DNA of 64,000 bases from a virus. The stretch is taken from positions 1 to 64,000 of IMG/VR virus record IMGVR_UViG_3300038620_000134. One strand, written 5' to 3'. This document shows, piece after piece, positions 9,450 through 17,751 of the stretch (position 1 is the stretch's first letter; every line of letters begins with the position of its first letter). The notes below the pieces were generated by a model. It ran no database searches, had not been told where the DNA came from, and saw nothing but the letters and a program-made list of their open reading frames with translations. The translations under genes and the position numbers were made by a program.

Positions 9450-9475
9450 TGTTAGTTTTTATATTTATTTTATAA

Positions 9476-10159
9476 TTAACCTTTTAATTGAAAAACATAC
9501 AATCTATCAGATGCCTTTTTATAATCAATAACTTCATTACTAAAAAAATGGCCATCACCACTGTCCATTGTAAGAGTTAAATCTTCAGGATAATCACCGT
9601 ATTTTTCTCTAGCTTCTTCTATTGCATCTTTCCAATTATTTGCATCCAGTTCATATGCACCGAGTCCCCAGTAATGAACAGGAACATAACCATTATAAAG
9701 CGGATGATATTCAAAATCAGGAAACTCTCCCACGTAGTAACTGGCTAAGTAACGTTTTAGAGTATCTTCATCTAGTAAATCACAACTTATATTATCAAAA
9801 AACTTACTAGTATCAAAAGAATCTTCAAACAAATCATCTACACTTTCTATCCCACTTACATTCAACTTATCAATTAACTTCTGTACATCAACCTCTAAGT
9901 TGTTAAGCATATCTTTTTTAACTTCTTCTTCTTTTCCTTCTTTATAAGAGTCTTCTACAGCGCCACGAGCTAATTTTTCAAGTGAACATGAAGTATCAAC
10001 AGCATAACTTAACATAGCCTCTTTCCGTGTACGATTTTCATCTTGTGGAAAGGTAGAACTAAAGTTTCTTTCTAAATCTTCTTCAGGATGTTCAGTTGCT
10101 CTAACAACAAAAGTAGAACTTTCACTTTTTTCTAATATGTATTCTTGAAAAGATTTCAT
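9476..10159 (-). CDS. Capsid-targeted hypothetical protein
   Basis: This 227-residue protein begins MKSFQEYILEKSESS, the closest match in the window to T4 internal-protein leaders, with a cleavage site after ILE. It continues FVVRATEHPEEDLERNFSST, an Arg followed by a Ser-Ser-rich loop that loosely recalls the start of ADP-ribosyltransferase folds, and ends DSGDGHFFSNEVIDY…VFQLKG. The overall composition is acidic. An ADP-ribosyltransferase function would fit a protein injected with DNA (as T4 Alt) but rests on a weak resemblance; otherwise it is a capsid-targeted protein of unknown role. Confidence 0.65.
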   Translation of the reverse strand: MKSFQEYILEKSESSTFVVRATEHPEEDLERNFSSTFPQDENRTRKEAMLSYAVDTSCSLEKLARGAVEDSYKEGKEEEVKKDMLNNLEVDVQKLIDKLNVSGIESVDDLFEDSFDTSKFFDNISCDLLDEDTLKRYLASYYVGEFPDFEYHPLYNGYVPVHYWGLGAYELDANNWKDAIEEAREKYGDYPEDLTLTMDSGDGHFFSNEVIDYKKASDRLYVFQLKG

Positions 10160-10229
10160 CTATAAAAATATTTTTGTTCTCTTAAAGAAGTTTCAAAATT
10201 GTAAACTACTGATTTTTAGTTTTTCTTAC

Positions 10230-11186
10230 TCATAAGTTACTTGGTAAGTTTTGTTTATTAAATTTAAAATCGTAAGAATGTATTTCATCTACTACATCCT
10301 TTGTAAAAAATACTGCCTGAGTGGGTTCATTAGGATGAATATAACCACCACCATCATCTTCAGATAAGTCATCAACAAAACCTTTAATATTAAGGTCTAG
10401 AAATATTTTTGTTTTTAATCTTGCTACATCTTTTGGGTTTGATTCAGTTCCTCCCAATTCACCAAATAAATCAACAAAGTACCATATTCTGTTAGGTTCC
10501 CAAACTTCTTCTATGGCTTCATATAAAGCATCAAGTGTTTCCCTTTTAAATGGATACTCTGCTTTAACATCTTCAATTAATTCACTTACTTTTTCATAAT
10601 AATCATCATATTCATCATGAACTTCACTTGGCATATGATAAACAACTATTCGTAAAAGATCAAATAATTCATCTATTATTTGAGAATATACTTTATAATT
10701 TTTTTCTGTAACATATTTATAAAGTTTTTTTAAATACACTCCATCAGATGATTCATGGTTTAGTATTTCTTCACCCAAGTAATTTTCCTTTACTTTAACC
10801 ATTTCAATTATATTAAGATTTTCCCATTCTGGAAGATATGGAAAAGACAATTTCATTGCCTGCCAAAACTCCTCTTCACCTTTCCATTTGCGTAATTCAA
10901 AATTTCCTGTATGCCATTTACTTAAATAATTTAACAAATAATCTGGCCATTGTTTTGTTGTAGTTGGATAGCAATAATAACCAGCAGGTGTTTCAAATTC
11001 TGTAAAAGGATTTATAAATGTTGTTGTTCTTTTTTTTCTAAATGAAATAAACCATGGTTCTAATCCATCATCAAAGTCATCTGTTACTCTAATTATAAAG
11101 TCATATAGGTTTTCTTTTTTATTAACGTCTGGACGTCTTCTTTTTTCTGTTATAAACTCGCTTAATGTTTTTATTCTATTTTTCAT
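10230..11186 (-). CDS. Capsid-targeted IHPNEP-domain protein without repeats
   Basis: This 318-residue paralogue of the first domain of the protein at 374-1909 shares WFISFRKKRTTTFINPFTEF, ETPAGYYCYP, KTKIFLDLNIKGFVDD and GYIHPNEPTQAVFFTKDV. It begins MKNRIKTLSEFITEKRR (motif L-S-E-F-I-T-E). It ends where the paralogue continues into the repeat modules, so this is the plain form and the other is the fused form. The function of the IHPNEP domain is unknown to me. Confidence 0.75.
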   Translation of the reverse strand: MKNRIKTLSEFITEKRRRPDVNKKENLYDFIIRVTDDFDDGLEPWFISFRKKRTTTFINPFTEFETPAGYYCYPTTTKQWPDYLLNYLSKWHTGNFELRKWKGEEEFWQAMKLSFPYLPEWENLNIIEMVKVKENYLGEEILNHESSDGVYLKKLYKYVTEKNYKVYSQIIDELFDLLRIVVYHMPSEVHDEYDDYYEKVSELIEDVKAEYPFKRETLDALYEAIEEVWEPNRIWYFVDLFGELGGTESNPKDVARLKTKIFLDLNIKGFVDDLSEDDGGGYIHPNEPTQAVFFTKDVVDEIHSYDFKFNKQNLPSNL

Positions 11187-11222
11187 ATACTTTTTTTATT
11201 TATTTTAACATAAAGTTTTATT

Positions 11223-11456
11223 TTACAACAGTTCAAATTGCTTGAAATAACTTTTGGTTAAATAATCTGGTATGGGTTTACCGATTTCACTAACTGATAA
11301 AACTACTTGGACAGGATGGTTACTGCGTAAAGACCAACTTATTAATTGATTTTCTTCAATATAAATAAGTTTTTCAACGATTTTCAAAATTAGAGAATAA
11401 TCCTTTTCTCTTTTTTCTATTTTGGGTGAAGGTTGACAATATGCAGAACTATACAT
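11223..11456 (-). CDS. Short paralogue of the protein at 36880-37329
   Basis: This 77-residue protein matches the C-terminal half of the 149-residue protein at 36880-37329: SAYCQPSPKIEKREKDY and PDYLTKSYFKQFELL here against SAYCKPSPKIEKREKEY and PDYLTKSYFKQFEL there. The N-terminal about 75 residues are missing. It is either a truncated duplicate or an independent small domain. The two copies lie on opposite strands 25 kb apart. Confidence 0.55.
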   Translation of the reverse strand: MYSSAYCQPSPKIEKREKDYSLILKIVEKLIYIEENQLISWSLRSNHPVQVVLSVSEIGKPIPDYLTKSYFKQFELL

Positions 11457-11514
11457 TTAATACAAAATATGATATTACGGTTCCAATTATTATTGACATA
11501 ATTAAAATGCTATT

Positions 11515-11616
11515 TTAAGAAAAGTAACTACTGGTGGAATCGATGTTTTCGGCTTCATCTTCAATGATATAAGCAAAATTAATACCTTTACATCTTTTAT
11601 CCGGTTTTTTTAACAT
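11515..11616 (-). CDS. Possible 33-residue small protein
   Basis: A short open frame from ATG at 11616 encodes MLKKPDKRCKGINF…EDEAENIDSTSSYFS. It fills the gap between the genes at 11223 and 11638 on the same strand, and its mixed basic-then-acidic composition looks like real coding sequence. No family is recognised and it may be spurious. Confidence 0.35.
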   Translation of the reverse strand: MLKKPDKRCKGINFAYIIEDEAENIDSTSSYFS

Positions 11617-11637
11617 CTTTCAAATTGTTTAGTTTTT

Positions 11638-13545
11638 TTATTCAAAATGATTTACCATTTCATAATAAACATAACTAGGAACAGAGTGCTTTATTCGATT
11701 CCAATTATTAAAGTTGAACTGTTCATTTACGTAGTTCTTAAAAATATCAAAGTCTACACACACCACTCTTTTGTTAGAATCGCTTTCTAGAACACTTTGT
11801 GATAAATCACCAAAATCTGACTTATTTACAATTAGTTTATTAACTTTATAACCACTCTGATTTAACTTTTCAAAAATAGTTGATAGTGAACCCGCATTAG
11901 AAATAATATAATTTATATAATTATTGTCTTGTGAATCGACCATAGAACTAAGTAGAGATTCAGTAAAACTTTGTCCAAACAAATGTTCAGAACACACACA
12001 AACCGCAACGCTTTGAAGTCCATTCAAAGATGAATCAAATGAATAACTCAAGTGCTCTAAAGTAACTGGCTGAAAGTCATCTAAAACAACATTAACTAAA
12101 GTGTTATTATCATTAAACTCAAACTTCCAACACTCATTTTCTTTAATATTTTCATTACGTTCTAAATAAGATTCATAATAATTTTCACTTTTTTCATATT
12201 CATAATCAATTAGCAATTCTTCCTGATCATACGACTGCGGATCATTTGGGTCTTCTTCATAACTCATAACCTTATCCTCATCAAAAGTTATTTCTACTAA
12301 ATCATCTTCATCGCTTTCATCATCAATACTATAACTATTATTTTCAAATGTGTTTTCTTCACTTAAAGAATAGTTTTCAAGATAATTATCAATTTTTTTA
12401 ACATACTCATTAAACTTATGCAATATATTTTTTGTGAAAAACTCTGTTGTTTTCTTTTTTTTCTTTCTAAATGCACTTAATAAAATCTTAAAAACTTCTT
12501 TATAATTTTCATTTGATTCAATTAAATCTTTAGCTGCCTTAACACTAACATTATCAAAATTAATATCAAAGTTTTTAGACTTTAAGATTTCTGGTTTTTC
12601 AAAATCAATGTTATCATAGCGGCTTCCAAAATACTTTATAAAGTTTACAAAGATTTTACTCATAAAATTTACATATCGTTGATCCTTTGGAAGTCTAGAA
12701 TTAACTCTATACTTACTTAAATCTGTAACTTGTAAGTAATTAAGAAAGTCAATAAGCAAAAAATAGTAAAGGTTATTAAACTGCTCTCCACTTTCTTCAT
12801 CTCCCTTGTTAAAAACTTTAGAAACATACGGGTTTACAATCTTTGCAGTATAATCTTTTTCTTTCCCGTTTTTTCTGTAAAACTTAAATACAACACCTTC
12901 TATATTACTATCATCACTTTTATAGTTTAACTTTTTCTTACTAATATCACTAGTAACAATCCTAAGTAAAAATTTAACAAAGTTTGATGTTTTATAATAT
13001 TTCTGCCTATCTTGATTTGAATTCTTTTTATAGACAAAGTCTCTAACTTCATCTTTTTGCTTCTGGTTAAGGTAACCCTGAAAAAGTATGGGTGGATCAT
13101 CTACATCAAAAAAGTTAGCCCACTTTTTAAGTTCATCATAATCATCAATAACTTTTTTAACCTTTCCATTACGTCGAATTGTTATATCGGTTAAAATTAA
13201 ATAATTTTTAGGTGTGTAATTATATCTAATATAATTTGTTTTTAACTCTGGCAGATACATAAAGCCGAACCTGTAATCTTCTGGAATTTCATCTATCTTT
13301 CCATTAACCATACTTTCCAAATGATTAATAGGACTTTCATAATACTGAACAAGTGTTCTGTCAATGTAATTTATAGGAGTGGTATCATTTTTCTTATAAA
13401 ACAACACATGGTCACCACGCCTGCCAAGAGACAACCTGCTCCCATCAACCTTTTCAGTTATTGTAACCTTTCGACTTAACAGGTCATCTAAAAACTGTTT
13501 TCCATAAGTTTTTTCTATATCTTCAAGCGTTCTTATTGATGCCAT
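11638..13545 (-). CDS. RNA-ligase-like protein fused to a nucleotidylyltransferase-like domain
   Basis: This 635-residue protein shows the covalent nucleotidyltransferase motifs: TEKVDGSRL with the AMP-accepting Lys at about 32 (motif I, KxDG), IEGVVFKF (motif IV) and TAKIVNPY (motif V, K-x-V/N). A long acidic linker follows (about 400-480, DDESDEDDLVEITFDED). The C-terminus starts VNVVLDDFQPVTLEHLSYSF, which resembles the FQPxTxxH nucleotide-binding loop of NMN adenylyltransferase-like enzymes, but lacks the usual G-R before F-Q-P. The first domain would seal or adenylylate RNA (or DNA) ends; the second may be degenerate. ATG overlaps the upstream gene by 23 bp. Confidence 0.65.
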   Translation of the reverse strand: MASIRTLEDIEKTYGKQFLDDLLSRKVTITEKVDGSRLSLGRRGDHVLFYKKNDTTPINYIDRTLVQYYESPINHLESMVNGKIDEIPEDYRFGFMYLPELKTNYIRYNYTPKNYLILTDITIRRNGKVKKVIDDYDELKKWANFFDVDDPPILFQGYLNQKQKDEVRDFVYKKNSNQDRQKYYKTSNFVKFLLRIVTSDISKKKLNYKSDDSNIEGVVFKFYRKNGKEKDYTAKIVNPYVSKVFNKGDEESGEQFNNLYYFLLIDFLNYLQVTDLSKYRVNSRLPKDQRYVNFMSKIFVNFIKYFGSRYDNIDFEKPEILKSKNFDINFDNVSVKAAKDLIESNENYKEVFKILLSAFRKKKKKTTEFFTKNILHKFNEYVKKIDNYLENYSLSEENTFENNSYSIDDESDEDDLVEITFDEDKVMSYEEDPNDPQSYDQEELLIDYEYEKSENYYESYLERNENIKENECWKFEFNDNNTLVNVVLDDFQPVTLEHLSYSFDSSLNGLQSVAVCVCSEHLFGQSFTESLLSSMVDSQDNNYINYIISNAGSLSTIFEKLNQSGYKVNKLIVNKSDFGDLSQSVLESDSNKRVVCVDFDIFKNYVNEQFNFNNWNRIKHSVPSYVYYEMVNHFE

Positions 13546-13912
13546 TTTGATTTATTTGATTAATTTTAGAGGGTTTCGGTGCTTTTTGTCTAGCTCTAAC
13601 ATTTTTCATTCTTTGTGAATAACTTTTAGATGATCTTTCATTATGTTTTGTAAGTTGGCTTAAAACAGTTCCAACTAATCCAGCTGTTAACAAATATCCT
13701 ACATTTTCTTGCAAAAATTCTGGATATAAATCAGGACGTGCTAAGATAGTACCACCAGCGGCAGAAAGTCCTGCACATAAGTTTCTAACACGTTTCCAAA
13801 ATTTAGGAGTTGCCTCATCAACACATCTACGTTTGATACCCACAATTTCATCCCACAACGTTATAAAAAACTCTTTAATATTTTCCCATGCAGTTTTGAT
13901 CCATTTTTTCAT
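13523..13912 (-). CDS. Small membrane protein
   Basis: This 129-residue protein has an amphipathic Trp-rich N-terminus (MKKWIKTAWENIKEFFITLW), two glycine/alanine-rich hydrophobic stretches (about 46-60 and 75-92, GYLLTAGLVGTVL) and a basic tail (MKNVRARQKAPKPSK). Size and layout would suit a holin or another inner-membrane phage protein, but no lysin gene is next to it. It overlaps the start of the ligase-like gene, so the two are co-translated. Confidence 0.55.
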   Translation of the reverse strand: MKKWIKTAWENIKEFFITLWDEIVGIKRRCVDEATPKFWKRVRNLCAGLSAAGGTILARPDLYPEFLQENVGYLLTAGLVGTVLSQLTKHNERSSKSYSQRMKNVRARQKAPKPSKINQINQNGINKNA

Positions 13913-13976
13913 TTTTATACTTTTTTATTATTTATTTATAAAAAATTTTAACAATAATAAATAAAAAAAAACTATT
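13913..13976. promoter_or_regulatory. Divergent late-promoter-like region
   Basis: This 64-bp gap between divergent genes holds AACAATAATAAATAAA on the plus strand and TATAAATAAATAATAAA on the minus strand. Each lies about 20 bp from a start codon. The motif recurs before other virion genes and resembles the T4 late promoter TATAAATA. No TTGACA-type promoter is present here. Confidence 0.45.
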
Positions 13977-15422
13977 GTGATCTATCTTGACGATCCAAAA
14001 GAAAACCCCACTTATAATTCATTAACAGAATTTATTAATTACAAAACCAAAAATAAACTAAACAAACAAGACTTAACAAAGCTAGTTTTTGTTAAAAATC
14101 AACTAAAAAAATGTAAATCTATAAAGGAAGCAAAAACCATAATTATAAATGAACTATCCACAGGTTCAGATATTGAAAAAATGAACTTTTTAAGTCTTAA
14201 GGAAAAGCGAGAAATAAAAAGACCTTACCAAACCATTACAGAATCAAACGCTTATAGACACAGTCTAAAGCAAGCTAAAAGTGAAGTTAATCGTCTCAAC
14301 CTTAATACTCGTTCTATTTATCAACTAAATGAATACAAAGATGCTGGAGCACTATCTAAAAGTATCGGTGGTAGAAAGCTATTTAAAGAACTAACTCCTA
14401 CAGATGTATCGCTTGCAAAGTTAGAAATTAAGAAGATATATCAACAAAATTCAGAAATGCAAAAAAATTATCCAGACTTAATAGAAAGACTAGATAAAGC
14501 TTTTAATAAGTTTATAAAAATTTATAATGAAAAACCACAAAGGTTAAAGGATATTATCGCTAGAACAGAAAAAATGAAAAAAAATTATTTGAATGCTTAT
14601 ACAAGATATGTAAGACATGAAATTAAAGATACTTTACTAAACATTTTGAAAGATAAAAAAGATGTTAAACAGGAACAGGATTATATTGAAAAAGAGTTGG
14701 CAAAAGTGATGAATATTAAAGTATCTGAAGTAAAAGAAATTTTAACACTAAAAGATAAAAATATACAACGCTTGATGAGGCGGTACTTAAAAAGTAAAGA
14801 ATCTGTTGATGTAGCAGATGTAATAAATCTTGTAAGACAAGAACATGATGATAATTCAAAAAACTTTATGAACCAAAATTTTAAACTTGCTTATGTTTAT
14901 GAAGCTATAAAAGAAGTTTATAATAAATTTTTAGCTAAAATTAAAAGAACCCTAGAAAATTCTGCAAATCAGGATGTAAAAATTATAGAACGACCAGGAA
15001 AATTTAAAAAAGCAGGAAAAGCTTTAGCAAAATTTCTTTTTGGAAAATTTGTACAAAAAAGATATGACACTTTTCTAGATCTCAAAGATATTACTGGTTA
15101 CAGAGCAATGTGCGATAATTTAGATAGTTACTTAGACTTTTTAATTAAAGTATCTGAACTAAAACAATTTAAAATTTTTAAGCTGAAAAAAGCTATCGGT
15201 GAACCATCTCCATATCAAGGAACTAATTTTGGTTTAAGCTTCGAAGGAAGTGTATACACAGAACTACAAGTTGTACTTGACTATTCACAAGTAGCAGCGG
15301 ATATTGGTCATGACATTTTTTACAAAACTATTGTTCAAGTAGATCCAAAACAAGAAGAAAAAATCGTTGCCATTATTCAAATGGCACTAGCTTTAACTTT
15401 TTATGAAATGGAAAAGAAATAA
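13977..15422 (+). CDS. RelA/SpoT-like nucleotidyltransferase-domain protein
   Basis: This 481-residue protein starts at GTG. The C-terminal about 110 residues match the synthetase fold of RelA/SpoT enzymes: DLKDITGYRAMC at about 368-379 (D-x-x-G-x-R), PYQGTNFGLSFEG, YTELQVV at about 428 (E in the place of the catalytic Glu of E-x-Q-x-R) and DIGHDIFYK. The N-terminal 360 residues are helical and basic, and contain a capsid-signal-like NSLTEFINYK at about 13-22. It could make (p)ppGpp-like alarmones or pyrophosphorylate tRNA as toxic small alarmone synthetases do. The substrate is not readable from sequence, and the family-typical Arg after E-x-Q is replaced by Val. Confidence 0.55.
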   Translation: MIYLDDPKENPTYNSLTEFINYKTKNKLNKQDLTKLVFVKNQLKKCKSIKEAKTIIINELSTGSDIEKMNFLSLKEKREIKRPYQTITESNAYRHSLKQAKSEVNRLNLNTRSIYQLNEYKDAGALSKSIGGRKLFKELTPTDVSLAKLEIKKIYQQNSEMQKNYPDLIERLDKAFNKFIKIYNEKPQRLKDIIARTEKMKKNYLNAYTRYVRHEIKDTLLNILKDKKDVKQEQDYIEKELAKVMNIKVSEVKEILTLKDKNIQRLMRRYLKSKESVDVADVINLVRQEHDDNSKNFMNQNFKLAYVYEAIKEVYNKFLAKIKRTLENSANQDVKIIERPGKFKKAGKALAKFLFGKFVQKRYDTFLDLKDITGYRAMCDNLDSYLDFLIKVSELKQFKIFKLKKAIGEPSPYQGTNFGLSFEGSVYTELQVVLDYSQVAADIGHDIFYKTIVQVDPKQEEKIVAIIQMALALTFYEMEKK

Positions 15423-15429
15423 CAGAAAC

Positions 15430-15873
15430 TTAATCATTAAGTTTTAAACTAATTTCACTTTTGAACTTATACATGTAATCTTTATACCGATCTGATTTTT
15501 GAAGAATCCCATTGCGTACATACGAAACAGTATCAAATTCTTCAAGAAAACCAAGATCGTAAAGAGGACTTTGAATCAGTGAAATATCTTCAGCCAAAGT
15601 ACCAAAGTCATTTAAGAGCTGTTCTTGTTTTTCTGATTCTGTTTTTCCATCGTTAATATCAAAAATGGTGGGAACAGCATCTGCAAATTCGCTTTCTTGC
15701 TTATCGCTTTTATCAGCCAATAACTTAATTTTTTCAAGGGATAAATCAAGTTTCTTAGCATATTCTGGCATTCCAGCTTTTTCTAAAACTTTTACATATT
15801 TAGAAAAAAGGTTAATAACCAAAGTTGGATTCTCAGTTAGTTCTTCAAAACGCTTATTTTTTCGATTTTCCAT
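15430..15873 (-). CDS. Hypothetical protein downstream of the gp32-like gene
   Basis: This 147-residue, acidic, helical protein (MENRKNKRFEELTENPTLVI…) lies next to the ssDNA-binding protein gene on the same strand, but a terminator-like hairpin (15955-15984) separates them. T4 places genes 59 and 33 at this position; the length and acidity would suit a gp33-like late-transcription factor, but I see no sequence match. The name is therefore left open. Confidence 0.55.
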   Translation of the reverse strand: MENRKNKRFEELTENPTLVINLFSKYVKVLEKAGMPEYAKKLDLSLEKIKLLADKSDKQESEFADAVPTIFDINDGKTESEKQEQLLNDFGTLAEDISLIQSPLYDLGFLEEFDTVSYVRNGILQKSDRYKDYMYKFKSEISLKLND

Positions 15874-15954
15874 AAGTTCAACTTTTTTAGTTTGAAAAAT
15901 TTAACCTTCTGCACTAATATAACAACAAAATCAAATCTAAAGTTCAAAATAAAA

Positions 15955-15984
15955 ATCCCATAGCTATAATAAAAACTATGGGAT
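15955..15984 (-). terminator. Rho-independent terminator of the gp32-like gene
   Basis: ATCCCATAG and CTATGGGAT form a perfect 9-bp stem around a 12-nt loop. On the minus strand the stem is followed by TTTTTATTTT. It ends the gp32-like transcript. Confidence 0.8.
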
Positions 15985-16024
15985 CAAAACCAACATGTGA
16001 TACTAATTCAAAAACCGAAAAAGA

Positions 16025-17107
16025 TTATAAGTCGTCTAAAATATCATCAAAGTCATCTTCACTGTTGCCCCCAGAAGATTTATTAGAACCGGTACTACTA
16101 TCTTCACCCTCTAAATTATCTGGAAAACTTTTGTTGTCAGTAGAACTAGACTTTGAAATTCGATCCAGTTCATCTTCATCGTCTTCATCAGAACTTTTAC
16201 TTTTTGGTTTTGAAGATGAGTATTCCTTACCTATAATGTCCTTGTAATATTTTTCTTCAACGTGCTTTCTAATGAAAGCTTTGAGATTTTCAATAGTTTC
16301 TTCACTAGGTGGTTGATACTCGAACTGTTCAAAATCAGGGCTTTCACGCTCAAGATATTCTTTAACGCGTTGAAGGTCTTCTTCAGTATTACTAATCCTA
16401 ATGAGTTTTCCATTTTCATCATATTCAAACTCATTGTTCTCATTCGGAACCGCAATGGGTGTGACCTTTGATACAAAGCCACAAGCAGTATAATCGTTTT
16501 TAATTGGATCATCAGTTGGGTTTTCAACTTTGATGTTGAATTCTTTGGCTTCCAATAAGTTTGTTGGAAGCATCCTTTCATCTTCATCGTCATTCCAACG
16601 AAGATCCCTAACCTGCTTCCATATATGTTGATTAAGCTGCATAACCCTAATTTTTCCATTTAGTTCAGGATAAACCTTATCATCAATAATCTGAACTAAC
16701 ATAAAATGTTGGGGTTCACCTGAACGTTTGAAAAAGTCAGCTTTTTTAGCCTGCATAGGGTCTTTGTCCTTAAGGTTATAAAGCTTTTGCCACATTTTTC
16801 GAACTAAGTTATCTTCTTCTTTTGAGCGCCCCGCTGTTTCATCGTATTTTCCCTCCCAGCGAATCGGGCCTTCTTCTTCATCTCTAATGTTATAGTAAAT
16901 GTACTTACGAATAAACCATTTACTAGGATCTTTGTACCAAGGCACAAAACGTATTCTTGATTTGTAAACTCTGTCCTTTGCATCATGCGGACGGGGGCGG
17001 TACATTACTTCTTGAATACCACCCTTTTCATCATCAGATTCATTGGATGATGAACCAGATAGATTCAATTGAGAATTTGGCTTAAATAGATCTTTCAAGT
17101 CTGACAT
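16025..17107 (-). CDS. gp32-type single-stranded DNA-binding protein
   Basis: This 360-residue protein carries the gp32-type core (RFVPWYKDPSKWFIRKYIYY, then HFMLVQIIDDKVYPELNGKI and VMQLNQHIWKQVRDL) and a long Ser/Asp-rich tail ending DDFDDILDDL, close to the acidic C-terminus by which T4 gp32 contacts its replication partners. The Cys/His zinc site of T4 gp32 is absent: the only Cys is in YTACGF. It coats single-stranded DNA during replication and recombination, working with the clamp loader at 20107 and the helicase at 45839. Its promoter (17248-17278) and terminator (15955-15984) are both visible, so it forms a unit of its own. Confidence 0.85.
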   Translation of the reverse strand: MSDLKDLFKPNSQLNLSGSSSNESDDEKGGIQEVMYRPRPHDAKDRVYKSRIRFVPWYKDPSKWFIRKYIYYNIRDEEEGPIRWEGKYDETAGRSKEEDNLVRKMWQKLYNLKDKDPMQAKKADFFKRSGEPQHFMLVQIIDDKVYPELNGKIRVMQLNQHIWKQVRDLRWNDDEDERMLPTNLLEAKEFNIKVENPTDDPIKNDYTACGFVSKVTPIAVPNENNEFEYDENGKLIRISNTEEDLQRVKEYLERESPDFEQFEYQPPSEETIENLKAFIRKHVEEKYYKDIIGKEYSSSKPKSKSSDEDDEDELDRISKSSSTDNKSFPDNLEGEDSSTGSNKSSGGNSEDDFDDILDDL

Positions 17108-17247
17108 AATCTTCTACTTTTTCGGATTTTTGATTAAAATATTGGATTTGAAACAACCGTCAAGTTTTTGGAATTCAAATTAATGGATAATATGACTGTT
17201 ATTTGCTTTACCAACTTATGAATTTCCAATAACTTAACTGCATAACA

Positions 17248-17278
17248 CAAATATACATAGGTTCGTTCAACTTGTCAA
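17248..17278 (-). promoter_or_regulatory. TTGACA-N17-TATATTTG promoter for the gp32-like gene
   Basis: On the minus strand TTGACA (17273-17278) is separated by exactly 17 bp from TATATTTG (17248-17255), the Bacteroidota -7 sequence TAnnTTTG. The start codon of the gp32-like gene lies about 140 bp downstream. The -35 element overlaps the stop codon of the preceding gene. Confidence 0.7.
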
Positions 17279-17649
17279 GTATAAATTTGATTTTTCTTTA
17301 AAATACTTTTTAGTCTGTAATGTTGTAATTCCTTAAAATTCTTTTTAGCTCCATGAACATAATAACAACAGTCTCTTTTAACATCAACTAAGTTTTTTAA
17401 TTCATGTGTAAAATTAATGTAAATTTTTGATGGTCCATCAGTTCTATGTGCAGTTCCTTTAACATACTTACTTTTTATAAGACTAAAACACATGCTATAC
17501 TCTACACTTATGCTTAACGAATCAACTAATATACAAGTATTTATAAGACGTGGTTTTTTATAGGTAGTATTAACACCGCCATATCGAACTAAAACTTTAT
17601 AACATGGATAACTAACATTAAAAAATTTTTGTTTTTTTGTATTGGTCAC
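17275..17649 (-). CDS. DGP-family small protein
   Basis: This 124-residue protein (GTG start, MTNTKKQKFFNVSYPCYKV) shares the HRTDGPSKIYINF core with the genes at 17714-19626: a basic/aromatic N-terminus, then R/K-x-DGP-[AST]-x-[VI] about two-thirds along. It is the last and most diverged member of the tandem family, separated from it by the tRNA-Thr gene. The function is unknown. Confidence 0.6.
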   Translation of the reverse strand: MTNTKKQKFFNVSYPCYKVLVRYGGVNTTYKKPRLINTCILVDSLSISVEYSMCFSLIKSKYVKGTAHRTDGPSKIYINFTHELKNLVDVKRDCCYYVHGAKKNFKELQHYRLKSILKKNQIYT

Positions 17650-17678
17650 TAACTACTATTTTTTGACATATTTATAAG

Positions 17679-17751
17679 AGCTAGCAGGGAGACTCGAACT
17701 CCCAACCTTTTCATTACAAGTGAAATGCTCTGCCAATTGAGCTATGCCAGC
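17679..17751 (-). tRNA. tRNA-Thr (anticodon UGU)
   Basis: The 73-nt cloverleaf reads on the minus strand: acceptor GCTGGCA/TGCTAGC, D arm GCTC/GAGC, anticodon arm TTTCA-CTTGTAA-TGAAA with anticodon TGT, and T arm GGGAG-TTCGAGT-CTCCC. The 3' CCA is not encoded. It lies inside a same-strand protein operon, so it must be cut from the mRNA; the upstream reading frame runs 38 nt into it. Confidence 0.92.

Noticed and set aside
13523-13912. Firm holin assignment
   Set aside because: Two hydrophobic segments and a basic tail are compatible, but no endolysin is adjacent and no family motif is seen, so only a membrane protein is claimed.
15430-15873. Assignment as gp59 or gp33
   Set aside because: Only the position next to the gp32-like gene supports it. 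No sequence motif was recognised.
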